Shown here: positions 35,561 to 43,476 of the stretch, in pieces
Layout: each line of letters starts with the position of its first letter
Position numbering within the stretch: the first letter of the stretch is position 1
The notes under the pieces: model-generated
Database searches by the model: none
Told to the model about the DNA's origin: nothing
Seen by the model: only the letters and a program-made list of their open reading frames with translations
Source of the DNA: Gordonia polyisoprenivorans NBRC 16320 = JCM 10675
GTDB lineage: Bacteria > Actinomycetota > Actinomycetes > Mycobacteriales > Mycobacteriaceae
Length of the DNA stretch: 64,000 nucleotides
Assembly: GCF_000241325.1 (NCBI RefSeq)
Contig: NZ_BAEI01000075.1
Span: forward strand, 1 to 64,000
Direction: 5' to 3'
Position numbers and translations under genes: made by a program

Positions 35561-36085
35561 ATGCCCGCATTCGACGAGACCATCACCGAGAACATCGCCG
35601 CCTCCCTCGCCGAGATCCCCCATCCGTCACTTCCCAAGGGCTCCAACATCTATGGCGGAACCAAGATCTTCCCCGATTACCAGGCGGAGAACGGCGAATC
35701 GTACTTCACCCTCGTCCACGGCATCGCCCACGAGTCATCGGTCTCGTTCGTCGCCGTCCTGCAGGCCACCCGGGCGCTGCGCAAGGGATTCGAGTCGGCC
35801 ATCTACTTCTACGGGCCGGGCGCCATCAATTGCCTTGCCACCCGCGGCTTCCCGACCACCGGCGATTCGGGCTTCCCCGGCGAACAGAACATCAACGACT
35901 CCTTGGCGACCTTCATCTCCGAGGGCGGAACGGTCTTCTGCTGCCGGTTCGGGCTCGCCCTGCATGGCGGTCGCGAAGAGGACCTGATCGAGGGCGTGAT
36001 CCCGGCACATCCGCTCGACGTGCAGGACGCGCTCATCCACTACGCCCGCAAGGGCGCGATCATCAACTCCACCTACATGGTGTGA
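35561..36085 (+). CDS. nitB: MSMEG_0572-family protein, first gene of the Nit1C cluster
   Basis: A 174-residue cytoplasmic protein of the family named after MSMEG_0572 (nitrogen-starvation response protein). Visible features: KGSNIYGGTKIFPDYQ near the start, AIYFYGPGAINCLATRGFP, and FISEGGTVFCCRFGLALHGGREEDLIEGVIPAHPLDVQDAL, resembling a DsrE-like fold. Biochemical role unknown; in other bacteria the cluster is needed for growth on cyanide or under nitrogen limitation. AGGAG precedes the ATG at 35561. The next gene, the nitrilase, starts 34 bp downstream. Confidence 0.88.
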   Translation: MPAFDETITENIAASLAEIPHPSLPKGSNIYGGTKIFPDYQAENGESYFTLVHGIAHESSVSFVAVLQATRALRKGFESAIYFYGPGAINCLATRGFPTTGDSGFPGEQNINDSLATFISEGGTVFCCRFGLALHGGREEDLIEGVIPAHPLDVQDALIHYARKGAIINSTYMV

Positions 36086-36119
36086 GCCGAGTTCCGATGC
36101 CCACGACCAGGATCAGCTC

Positions 36120-37010
36120 ATGACGACACTTGCCGCCGTCGCGGCCAACTTCACCCGCGATCTCGAGGACAATTATCGGGTGATCGCCGACCACGTCGAA
36201 CGGGCCCGAGCAGCGGGAGTCGATTTCCTCGTCTTCCCCGAGGCCGCCATCGGCGGCTACCTCTCCTCGCTGGGCAATCACGGTGACACCGTCGCGACCA
36301 CCAGTCGCTCACTGCCACCGGCCATTTCGCTCGACGGTCCGGAGATCAAGCGCGTTCAGGCGATCGCGGGCGACATGCTCATTGCGATCGGGTTCTGCGA
36401 ACTCGCCGAGGACGGGGTCACGCGGTACAACGCCGCAGCCGTTCTCGATGGGGAGCGGATCTACGGCAGCTACCGCAAGGTGCATCAACCGTTGGGCGAG
36501 AACATGTCCTACTCGGCGGGCACCGGATACGGGGTCTTCGACACCCCGGTCGGGCGCGTCGGCCTGCAGATCTGCTACGACAAGGCCTTTCCCGAAGCCG
36601 CACGCATCATGGCGCTGCAGGGTGCCGAGATCATCGCGAGTCTCTCGGCGTGGCCGGCTGCCCGCACCGCAACGGCGGAGAACCTGCAGGAAGACCGCTG
36701 GACCTACCGCTTCAATCTCTTCGATACCGCACGCGCACTGGACAATCAGGTCTTCTGGATCGCCGCCAACCAGTCCGGGACCTTCGGTTCGCTGCGCTAC
36801 GTCGGCAACGCCAAGATCGTCGATCCCGGTGGCAACGTACTGGATTCCACCCTCCTCGGCAGCGGGATGGCCGTCGCCGAGGTCGACATCGACGCCACCT
36901 TCACCGCCATGCGCGCCGGCATGTTCCATCTGCGCGACCGACGGCCCGATGCCTACGGGCTCATCACCGACACCGAGGCAGCCGCGTGGCGGGAACCCGC
37001 TCATGCCTGA
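36120..37010 (+). CDS. nitC: Nitrilase of the Nit1C cluster
   Basis: A 296-residue carbon-nitrogen hydrolase with an intact catalytic triad: E41 (FPEAAIGGY), K120 (YRKVHQP) and C152 (QICYDKAFPE). It should hydrolyse a nitrile to acid and ammonia, or act on a related C-N bond; the cluster has been linked to cyanide assimilation in other bacteria. It is shorter than plant-type nitrilases but normal for this subgroup. Its stop overlaps the start of the next gene by 8 bp, so they are coupled. A diverged paralogue lies 4 kb downstream. Confidence 0.92.
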   Translation: MTTLAAVAANFTRDLEDNYRVIADHVERARAAGVDFLVFPEAAIGGYLSSLGNHGDTVATTSRSLPPAISLDGPEIKRVQAIAGDMLIAIGFCELAEDGVTRYNAAAVLDGERIYGSYRKVHQPLGENMSYSAGTGYGVFDTPVGRVGLQICYDKAFPEAARIMALQGAEIIASLSAWPAARTATAENLQEDRWTYRFNLFDTARALDNQVFWIAANQSGTFGSLRYVGNAKIVDPGGNVLDSTLLGSGMAVAEVDIDATFTAMRAGMFHLRDRRPDAYGLITDTEAAAWREPAHA

Positions 37011-37299
37011 GATGACCTTCGCGGTGCGCTGGCCGGACGGGCGTGTGCAGGAATGCTATTCACCGTCGCTGGTCGTTCACGACCATCTGAGCAGCGGGCA
37101 TCACTACACGGTCGCCGAGTTCCGCGCCCGCAGCCTCGTCGCACTCGGTGAGGCGGCCGAACGCGTCCGTGCCAAGTTCGGTTTCGCCTGCACGTCGGCA
37201 GCTGCGACGGCCGAGGCGATCACCGTCACCGCAACGGATTTCGCCGACGACGCCGTCGTCGAAGTCCTGAGCATGCACCCGCCGCTCCCCCACCCCTGA
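37003..37299 (+). CDS. nitG: MSMEG_0570-family small protein of Nit1C
   Basis: A 98-residue protein whose ATG lies inside the 3' end of the nitrilase gene. It begins MPEMTFAVRWPDG and carries YSPSLVVHDHL and a C-terminal FGFACTSAAAT segment; this is the MSMEG_0570 family, always found in nitrilase clusters. No catalytic motif is evident. It may be an accessory or carrier-like subunit (inference). Confidence 0.85.
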   Translation: MPEMTFAVRWPDGRVQECYSPSLVVHDHLSSGHHYTVAEFRARSLVALGEAAERVRAKFGFACTSAAATAEAITVTATDFADDAVVEVLSMHPPLPHP

Positions 37300-37323
37300 A
37301 TCCCCACATCGTTCGGAGCTCCC

Positions 37324-38610
37324 ATGAGCACTTCCGCCCATCCCCCGCACATCCCCGTCGTCATCGTCGGCGGCGGCCAGGCCGGCCTGTCGGTCAGTTG
37401 GTATCTCGGCAACGCACACATCGATCACGTCGTCATCGAGCGCGACACACCGATGCACGCCTGGGCCGATACCCGTTGGGACAACTTCACCCTCGTGACC
37501 CCCAACTGGCACTGCCGGCTGCCCGGTTACTCCTACGACGGCGCCGACCCCGACGGGTTCATGACCCGCGACGAGGTGGTCGCCTGGCTCGCGGGCTGGC
37601 TGGAGACCTTCGAGCCGCCGCTGCGTACCCACACCACCGTGACGCGCCTGTCCCGGATCGCCGACGACCGATTCGAGCTGACCGTGAGCGGCGACGCCGG
37701 CGAGGAGGTACTCACCTGCGATCAGGTGGTCATCGCCACCGGCGGCTATCCACTGCCCGTCGTCCCGGCGTTCGCCTCATCGCTCGATCCCGTTGTCACA
37801 CAAATTCATTCCGAGCAGTACCGCAACGCCGATCAATTGCCCGAGGGCGCGGTACTCGTTGTCGGGTCCGGTCAGTCCGGCGCACAGATCGCCGAGGATC
37901 TCCATCTCGCCGGCCGCGAGGTACATCTCGCGATCGGCAACGCTCCCCGGGTCGCGCGCACCTACCGTGGACGCGACTGCATGACGTGGCTGGCCGAGAT
38001 GGGCCTCTACGACACCCCGGCGCAGGAGTATCCCGGCGGAAAAGCCGCCCGGGAGAAGACCAACCACTATGTCACCGGTCGCGATGGGGGCCGTGACATC
38101 GATCTGCGACGCTTCGCACTCGAGGGCATGCGGTTGTACGGCACCCTCATCGACGGCAAGGACGCGCACCTGCGATTCGCACCGACGCTGACCGCGGCCC
38201 TCGACAACGCCGATACGGTGTACAACTCCATCTGCGCCGACATCGACCGCCACATCGCGGCCAACGGCGTCGACGCACCCCCGCCGACCCGATACACGCC
38301 GGTGTGGCAACCGGATTCGCAACCCGAGTCCCTCGACCTGGCCGACGCCGGCATCACCTCCATCGTCTGGGCGATCGGCTACCGACCCGACTACCGGTGG
38401 ATCGAGGCCAGCGCCTTCGACGGGTCGGGCCGTCCGATGCAGACCCGCGGCGTCACCGAGGTACCCGGACTCAGTTTCGTCGGTCTGCCGTGGATGCACA
38501 CCTGGGGCTCCGGACGATTCCTCGGCATCGACCGCGACGCCCGCCACATCGCGGAAACGATCTGCGAGGGCATCACCCGCTCCCCGCTACGCCTCGCCGC
38601 CAGCCAATAA
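37324..38610 (+). CDS. nitH: MSMEG_0569-family flavin-dependent monooxygenase-like protein
   Basis: A 428-residue flavoprotein. It has an N-terminal FAD-binding GGGQAG (16-21), a second Rossmann motif GSGQSG near residue 183 for NADPH, and a C-terminal FVGLPWMHTWGSGRFLGIDRDA. This is the layout of flavin monooxygenases (FMO/YUCCA-like), and the MSMEG_0569 family is confined to nitrilase clusters. It probably oxygenates a nitrogen-containing substrate before or after the nitrilase step, which is an inference. Confidence 0.88.
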   Translation: MSTSAHPPHIPVVIVGGGQAGLSVSWYLGNAHIDHVVIERDTPMHAWADTRWDNFTLVTPNWHCRLPGYSYDGADPDGFMTRDEVVAWLAGWLETFEPPLRTHTTVTRLSRIADDRFELTVSGDAGEEVLTCDQVVIATGGYPLPVVPAFASSLDPVVTQIHSEQYRNADQLPEGAVLVVGSGQSGAQIAEDLHLAGREVHLAIGNAPRVARTYRGRDCMTWLAEMGLYDTPAQEYPGGKAAREKTNHYVTGRDGGRDIDLRRFALEGMRLYGTLIDGKDAHLRFAPTLTAALDNADTVYNSICADIDRHIAANGVDAPPPTRYTPVWQPDSQPESLDLADAGITSIVWAIGYRPDYRWIEASAFDGSGRPMQTRGVTEVPGLSFVGLPWMHTWGSGRFLGIDRDARHIAETICEGITRSPLRLAASQ

Positions 38611-38646
38611 CCCCTGCTCCCTCACCCCACCGATCGGAGGACGATC

Positions 38647-39702
38647 ATGAGCGTCTCCACCCGCGTCGACCTCGCACTGCTGGGAATCCGGGGCACGCCG
38701 CCGGTCCATCGCACCGGCGGTGCCGGTCCGAGCGATGACGGGCACCTCGTCGTCGACGGACTGCACGCCGCGATCCCCCGGAACGACAACAGCCCCTTCA
38801 TCTTCGACGGTGATCGCGTACTCCTCGACGGGGACGACGTCGGCGTGCAGATCACGCCGATCGGCCGGCCGAGATTCTACGATCTCGCCACCGCGGACGG
38901 CGTGCCGTACGAGCAGATCGCGAGGCTGCACGGTCAGAACGTCCTGGCCACCACCGTCGTTCAGACCTGTATCCGCTACGCCGAGGATCAACGCTGCCGG
39001 TTCTGCTCCATCGAGGAGTCGCTGCGAGCCGGTTCCACGACCGCTGTCAAGCGACCCCACGAACTCGCCGAGGTCGCGCGTGCCGCCGTCGACCTCGACG
39101 GTGTGACCCAGATGGTGATGACCACCGGGACATCGGCCGGACGTGACCGGGGCGCACGGCATCTCGCACGATGCGTCCGCGCGGTGAAGGATGCCGTCCC
39201 CGACCTCCCCATTCAGGTGCAGTGCGAGCCGCCCGCCGATCTCTCGGTTCTGGGCGACCTGCGCGACGCCGGTGCCGATGCGATCGGCATCCACGTCGAG
39301 TCCCTCGACGACGAGGTGCGACGCCGGTGGATGCCGGGGAAGTCGACGGTACCGCTCGCCGAGTATCGGGCAGCGTGGGCCGAGGCCGTCCGCGTGTTCG
39401 GCCGCAACCAGGTCTCCACCTACCTCCTCGTCGGGTTGGGCGAGGATGCCGACGAAATGATCTCTGGTGCCATGGAACTCGCCGACATGGGGGTCTACCC
39501 GTTCATCGTGCCGTTCCGCCCGCAACAGGGCACCCTGGCCGTCGATGTGGATGGGGCCACCGGCCCCGACGCGGCGACGGTGGAGAAGATCAGCCGCGAG
39601 GTCGCGTCCCATCTACAGCTGATCGACATGGCCGGCAGCGACCAACGCGCCGGATGCGCTGCCTGCGGTGCGTGCAGTGTGTTGGCGAACGTCGGTGGGT
39701 GA
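38647..39702 (+). CDS. nitD: MSMEG_0568-family radical SAM protein
   Basis: A 351-residue radical SAM enzyme related to biotin synthase. The cluster cysteines are C108, C117 and C120, a CX8CX2C spacing rather than the usual CX3CX2C. A second cysteine cluster (CAACGAC) sits at the C-terminus (about residues 338-344) and may bind an auxiliary iron-sulfur centre. GGAGGA precedes the ATG. The chemistry is unknown; radical SAM carbon-skeleton or C-N chemistry producing the nitrilase substrate is possible. Confidence 0.9.
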   Translation: MSVSTRVDLALLGIRGTPPVHRTGGAGPSDDGHLVVDGLHAAIPRNDNSPFIFDGDRVLLDGDDVGVQITPIGRPRFYDLATADGVPYEQIARLHGQNVLATTVVQTCIRYAEDQRCRFCSIEESLRAGSTTAVKRPHELAEVARAAVDLDGVTQMVMTTGTSAGRDRGARHLARCVRAVKDAVPDLPIQVQCEPPADLSVLGDLRDAGADAIGIHVESLDDEVRRRWMPGKSTVPLAEYRAAWAEAVRVFGRNQVSTYLLVGLGEDADEMISGAMELADMGVYPFIVPFRPQQGTLAVDVDGATGPDAATVEKISREVASHLQLIDMAGSDQRAGCAACGACSVLANVGG

Positions 39703-39706
39703 GAAC

Positions 39707-41164
39707 ATGCTCGATCATCGGAGCCTCCCCCACGCCGCGCCACCAGCTCCCGCTCGGGGCGACCTGTCGATCCTCGCGGGCACCCCGCATCGTCGACAGT
39801 CCGGCAACGAGACCGCCCACCTGATCCACGTCGCCGACTCCCGCGCCGAGGTGGACGCCTATCGGGCTCTGCGGCGCGCCGAATTCGTACTCCGTCAAGG
39901 ACTTTTCGACGGTTCCGATGCCGACGACGTCGACGACGATCCACGCATGGTGGCGTTGATCGCGGTCACCGACGACGGTGCTGTGGTCGGCGGAGTGCGG
40001 GTGGCTCCTTGTCTGGACCCCGACATCGGATATTGGGCGGGCAGCCGACTCGTCGTCGACCCCGACCGTCCGATCCGCGGTGTGGGCGCGGCATTGATCC
40101 GGGCCGCGTGCGCGTACGTGGAGACCGCGGGCGCCCTACGGTTCGACGCATGCGTCCAGGACCGTTTCGCCGGGTTGTTCACCGGACTCGGCTGGGAGGA
40201 CTGCGGCGCCGACGTCACCGTGCGCGGCCGGGCCCATCGCCGGATGCGCTGGCCGATCGGTCGCATCCAGCGAGCCGCCGACGCCACCAAAGCACCTCTG
40301 GCGCAGATCCTCACGCCGTTCCGGGCCCAGCCGACGGGGTTGGGTCCGGCGGGATTTCGCGGTGACGACGGTGCGCCGGTCCCGGGCACTGATCTGATTG
40401 CGGCCTGCGACGCGATCGTTCCGTCCATGGTCGAGCGGGATCCCGAGTGGGCCGGGTGGTGCTCGGTGTTGGTCAACATCAACGACCTTGCCGCGATGGG
40501 CGCGGCGCCGATCGGTCTGCTCGACGCGGTCGGCGGCCCGACCCGGGCACACGTCGAACGCGTGATCCGCGGTATCGCCGAGGCCGCTGACGCCTGGGGC
40601 ACAGCGGTTCTCGGCGGCCATACACAGTTCGGGGTGCCGTCGGTGTTGGCGGTGACCGCGCTGGGCCGTACGGATCGTCCGATCGCCGCGGGCGCCGGCC
40701 GCGTCGGCGACGTCGTGTCTTTACTCGCCGACACCACCGGGGAGTGGCGGCCCGGATATCACGGAAGGCAATGGGACAGCACCAGTTCACGCGATCCCGA
40801 GGCGCTGCGACAGATGACGGAGTTGCCCGCGCGGCTGCGCCCGCGCGCCGCGAAGGACGTCAGCATGGCCGGGGTGGTCGGCACGTTGGGAATGCTCGCG
40901 GAAGCGTCGGGGACCGGTGCCGAACTCGATGTCTCCGCGGTGCCGCGGCCCACCGAAGCCGCGATGGGTGACTGGCTCACCTGTTTTCCGGGGTACGGCA
41001 TGCTCCTCGCCGACACCCGACCCGCCGACCCCGGGTCGGCCGCACCCGTGGTGTCGGCGGCGTGTGGACGTCTGGTTGCGGGAGCCGGAGTACGGCTGCG
41101 CTGGCCGGACGGGGTCAGTACCGTCGCCGTGGCCGGCGGTGTGACCGGGCTCGGGGCGGCGTGA
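39707..41164 (+). CDS. MSMEG_0567/sll0787-type GNAT-AIR synthase fusion protein
   Basis: A 485-residue two-domain protein. Residues about 35-165 are a GNAT acetyltransferase (RLVVDPDRPIRGVGAALIRAAC is the acetyl-CoA loop). Residues about 190-485 resemble AIR synthase/PurM (SVLVNINDLAAMGAAPIGLLDAVG, then VLGGHTQFG), an ATP-binding fold. In many bacteria these are separate genes nitE and nitF; here they are fused. The ATG at 39707 lies 4 bp after the radical SAM stop, behind a GGTGAG stretch; an upstream in-frame ATG at 39668 overlaps that gene. Confidence 0.87.
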   Translation: MLDHRSLPHAAPPAPARGDLSILAGTPHRRQSGNETAHLIHVADSRAEVDAYRALRRAEFVLRQGLFDGSDADDVDDDPRMVALIAVTDDGAVVGGVRVAPCLDPDIGYWAGSRLVVDPDRPIRGVGAALIRAACAYVETAGALRFDACVQDRFAGLFTGLGWEDCGADVTVRGRAHRRMRWPIGRIQRAADATKAPLAQILTPFRAQPTGLGPAGFRGDDGAPVPGTDLIAACDAIVPSMVERDPEWAGWCSVLVNINDLAAMGAAPIGLLDAVGGPTRAHVERVIRGIAEAADAWGTAVLGGHTQFGVPSVLAVTALGRTDRPIAAGAGRVGDVVSLLADTTGEWRPGYHGRQWDSTSSRDPEALRQMTELPARLRPRAAKDVSMAGVVGTLGMLAEASGTGAELDVSAVPRPTEAAMGDWLTCFPGYGMLLADTRPADPGSAAPVVSAACGRLVAGAGVRLRWPDGVSTVAVAGGVTGLGAA

Positions 41165-41193
41165 GTTACCCATCAACCGACCACCGCACTCGG

Positions 41194-41199
41194 TAGGCT
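41194..41199 (+). promoter_or_regulatory. Internal -10 TAGGCT before the second nitrilase-like gene
   Basis: TAGGCT ends 8 nt before the ATG at 41208, in a 43-bp gap without a ribosome site. This suggests an internal, leaderless promoter for the last two genes of the cluster. Confidence 0.45.
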
Positions 41200-41207
41200 G
41201 AACGTCC

Positions 41208-42059
41208 ATGACAACCGTGACACTCGGAGCTCTCGCCGCGCACTTCGGCCGCGACGTCGAGCGCGCAGTGTCCAAGGCGCTGGGCATCATCGAGGCCGCC
41301 GCACGCGAGGGTGTGGACCTGCTCGTGTTTCCCGACGCTGCACTCGGCGGGTACATCGGTGATCTCCGCGCGCCCGACGTCGACGACCTGCCGCCGACCC
41401 TCGACCGGGATGGGCCCGAATTGGCGGCCATCGCTGCGGCCGCGGGAAAGATGGTGGTGTGCATCGGTTATGCCGAGGCAGCCGATGGGGTTCGGTACAA
41501 CTCGGCGGTCTGTGTCAACGGTGATGGTGTGCTCGGAACACATCGCAAGGTCCACCAGCCCGCCGGCGAGTCCCTCGCGTACACGGCCGGTGATCGGTTC
41601 GAGGCGTTCGACACCCCGATCGGCCGGCTCGGCATGCTGATCGACTACGACAAAACCTTTCCGGAATCGGCGCGCACCCTGGCCCTCGACGGGGCGACGA
41701 CCATCGCCGCGCTCTCGGCCTGGCCGGCCAGCGTCACCGACCGCGCCGCACGGCTACCCGCCGACCGACAGTCGCGCCTGTTCGACCTCTACGACAGTGC
41801 CCGCGCCGCGGAGAACCAGGTGTTCGTCGTGTCGTCGAATCTGACCGGCATCACCGGGTCGCTGCGATTCCTCGGCCAGGCCAAGGTCGTCGGCCCCGGC
41901 GGTGACATCCTGACGACCACCCGTTCCAAGGGTGGGCTCGCCAAGGTCACCGTCGACGTCGAGCACGAGATCGGCCGGGCTCGCAGGGTTCTGGACCATC
42001 TGGCCGAATTGCGTACCGACGCCTACCGATTGCCGAGCAACACCGAGATCCGGAGATGA
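41208..42059 (+). CDS. Nitrilase-like protein with lost catalytic triad (probable pseudoenzyme)
   Basis: A 283-residue carbon-nitrogen hydrolase fold, clearly a paralogue of the nitrilase at 36120 (shared GGY, HRKVHQP, AYTAGDRF, FDTPIGRLG, YDKTFPESAR and ALSAWPAS). The catalytic Glu is D43 (FPDAALGGY), Lys is kept (K114), and the nucleophilic Cys is D146 (LIDYDKTFPE). Without Cys it cannot form the thioester intermediate. It may be a regulatory or structural partner, or use a different chemistry. The frame is intact and the length normal, so it is not a decaying gene. Its stop overlaps the glycosyltransferase start by 4 bp. Confidence 0.9.
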   Translation: MTTVTLGALAAHFGRDVERAVSKALGIIEAAAREGVDLLVFPDAALGGYIGDLRAPDVDDLPPTLDRDGPELAAIAAAAGKMVVCIGYAEAADGVRYNSAVCVNGDGVLGTHRKVHQPAGESLAYTAGDRFEAFDTPIGRLGMLIDYDKTFPESARTLALDGATTIAALSAWPASVTDRAARLPADRQSRLFDLYDSARAAENQVFVVSSNLTGITGSLRFLGQAKVVGPGGDILTTTRSKGGLAKVTVDVEHEIGRARRVLDHLAELRTDAYRLPSNTEIRR

Positions 42060-43162
42060 CGAACTCCATGCGCATCGCGCTCCTGACCTATTCGACCAAG
42101 CCGCGTGGCGGGGTGGTCCACACCCTCAATCTCGCCGAGGCACTGGTCGATCAGGGCGCCGAGGTGACGGTGTGGTCGTTGGCGCGGGGCGGCGACGAGG
42201 GATTCTTCCGAGCCGTGAATCCGTCGGTCGCGTTGCGTCTCATCCCGTTTCCCGATCGTGAGAACGAGTCCATCACCGACCGGATCATGCGGTCGATCAC
42301 CACGATGCGTGAACAGTTCGACGCCACCGGCACCGACATCGTGCACGCCCAGGACTGCATCAGCGCCAACGCCGTCGGACGTTGCATCCGCACGATTCAT
42401 CATCTCGACCAATTCACCACCCCGATCCTCGTCGATTGCCACGAGAAGGCCGTCGTCAACCCGTATGCGCGGATCTGCGTGTCACGATCGGTCGCCGAGG
42501 AGGTGCGAGCGGGATGGGGACTGCACCCCACGGTGATTCCCAACGGGGTCGACCACGATCGGTTCTCGGTCGCGGCGGGTGCAGACCCGGCGGCAACGGC
42601 CGCTCGGCAAGGATGGCGGGATCGGCTGGGCCCCTTCGTGTTGGCGGTCGGTGGCATCGAACCCCGCAAGGGCAGTATCGATCTCGTCGAGGCATTTGCG
42701 GTGCTGCGGGCTCGCGTTCCGGGCCTGTCGCTCGTCTTCGCCGGCGGTGAAACGCTTTTCGACTACCGCAACTACCGTGCGGAATTCGATCGGCGAGCAC
42801 ACGATCTCGGGGTCGAGCCCGTCGTCCTCGGGGCGGTCGCCGACGACGTGTTGCCACCGCTGGTCGCCGCGTGTGACGCCTTCGCCTTCCCGTCGACCAA
42901 GGAGGGATTCGGGCTGGCCGCCATGGAGGCACTGGCTGCCGGCCGTCCCGTGGTCGCCCGTGATCTGCCGATTCTCCGTGAGGTGTTCGGTGAGACCGTG
43001 CGGTATGCCACCGATCCTGCCGACCTCGCCGACCACCTCGCCGCCGCTCTCGCCGATCCCGATTCGCGCGTCGACGCCGGCCGCGTCCTGACCCGATCCC
43101 TCACCTGGGATTCCGCCGCGCGGGCACACCTGGACTTCTATCGCGAGCATCCGACCTGGTAG
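42056..43162 (+). CDS. MSMEG_0565-family glycosyltransferase (GT4 fold)
   Basis: A 368-residue glycosyltransferase with two Rossmann-like halves. N-terminal STKPRGGVVHTLNLAEAL, then IPNGVDHDRF, GGIEPRKGSIDLVEAF, and the sugar-nucleotide-binding Glu block FPSTKEGFGLAAMEALAAGRPVVA. It probably transfers a hexose from a nucleotide sugar; the MSMEG_0565 family occurs only with nitrilase clusters, so it may glycosylate their product. Coupled by a 4-bp ATGA overlap to the pseudo-nitrilase. Last gene of the cluster; REP-like repeats follow. Confidence 0.88.
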   Translation: MTNSMRIALLTYSTKPRGGVVHTLNLAEALVDQGAEVTVWSLARGGDEGFFRAVNPSVALRLIPFPDRENESITDRIMRSITTMREQFDATGTDIVHAQDCISANAVGRCIRTIHHLDQFTTPILVDCHEKAVVNPYARICVSRSVAEEVRAGWGLHPTVIPNGVDHDRFSVAAGADPAATAARQGWRDRLGPFVLAVGGIEPRKGSIDLVEAFAVLRARVPGLSLVFAGGETLFDYRNYRAEFDRRAHDLGVEPVVLGAVADDVLPPLVAACDAFAFPSTKEGFGLAAMEALAAGRPVVARDLPILREVFGETVRYATDPADLADHLAAALADPDSRVDAGRVLTRSLTWDSAARAHLDFYREHPTW

Positions 43163-43463
43163 TCCGCCTGGTCCGGAACCAGCACTGCCACAAGCGGTCT
43201 CGAGGCTCGGCGCACGCGCCTCACACCTCGACCATCGGGTGGGAAACGCCCTGCCAACCGCCCCCTGGTGGGGAAACACCCCCGCTTCGGCGGCGCCCTA
43301 GCCGATGGTCGAGGTGCCGACGAGCGCCAGCGACGAGGCCTCGAGACCCTCCTATCCACCCAACTCGGTCAAAACCCCTGCCGGACTTGACCGTTACGGG
43401 AGCATGCGGCCACGAGTGTGTTACAGAAGTGACGAATGAGGTGTAAACCGATACGAGCAGACC
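43163..43463. repeat. Gene-free stretch with a facing pair of REP-like units
   Basis: A minus-oriented unit at 43196-43238 (GGTCTCGAGGCTCGG ... CACCTCGACCATCGG) and a plus-oriented type B unit at 43304-43348 (GATGGTCGAGGTGCCGACG ... GCCTCGAGACC) face each other. They can form a large hairpin that may end the Nit1C transcript. The rest (to 43463) leads into the lysozyme promoter; no other gene is visible. Confidence 0.75.
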
Positions 43464-43469
43464 TATCCT
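43464..43469 (+). promoter_or_regulatory. -10 hexamer TATCCT, leaderless start of the GH25 gene
   Basis: TATCCT ends 7 nt before the ATG at 43477. Confidence 0.5.
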
Positions 43470-43476
43470 GGGGCGC

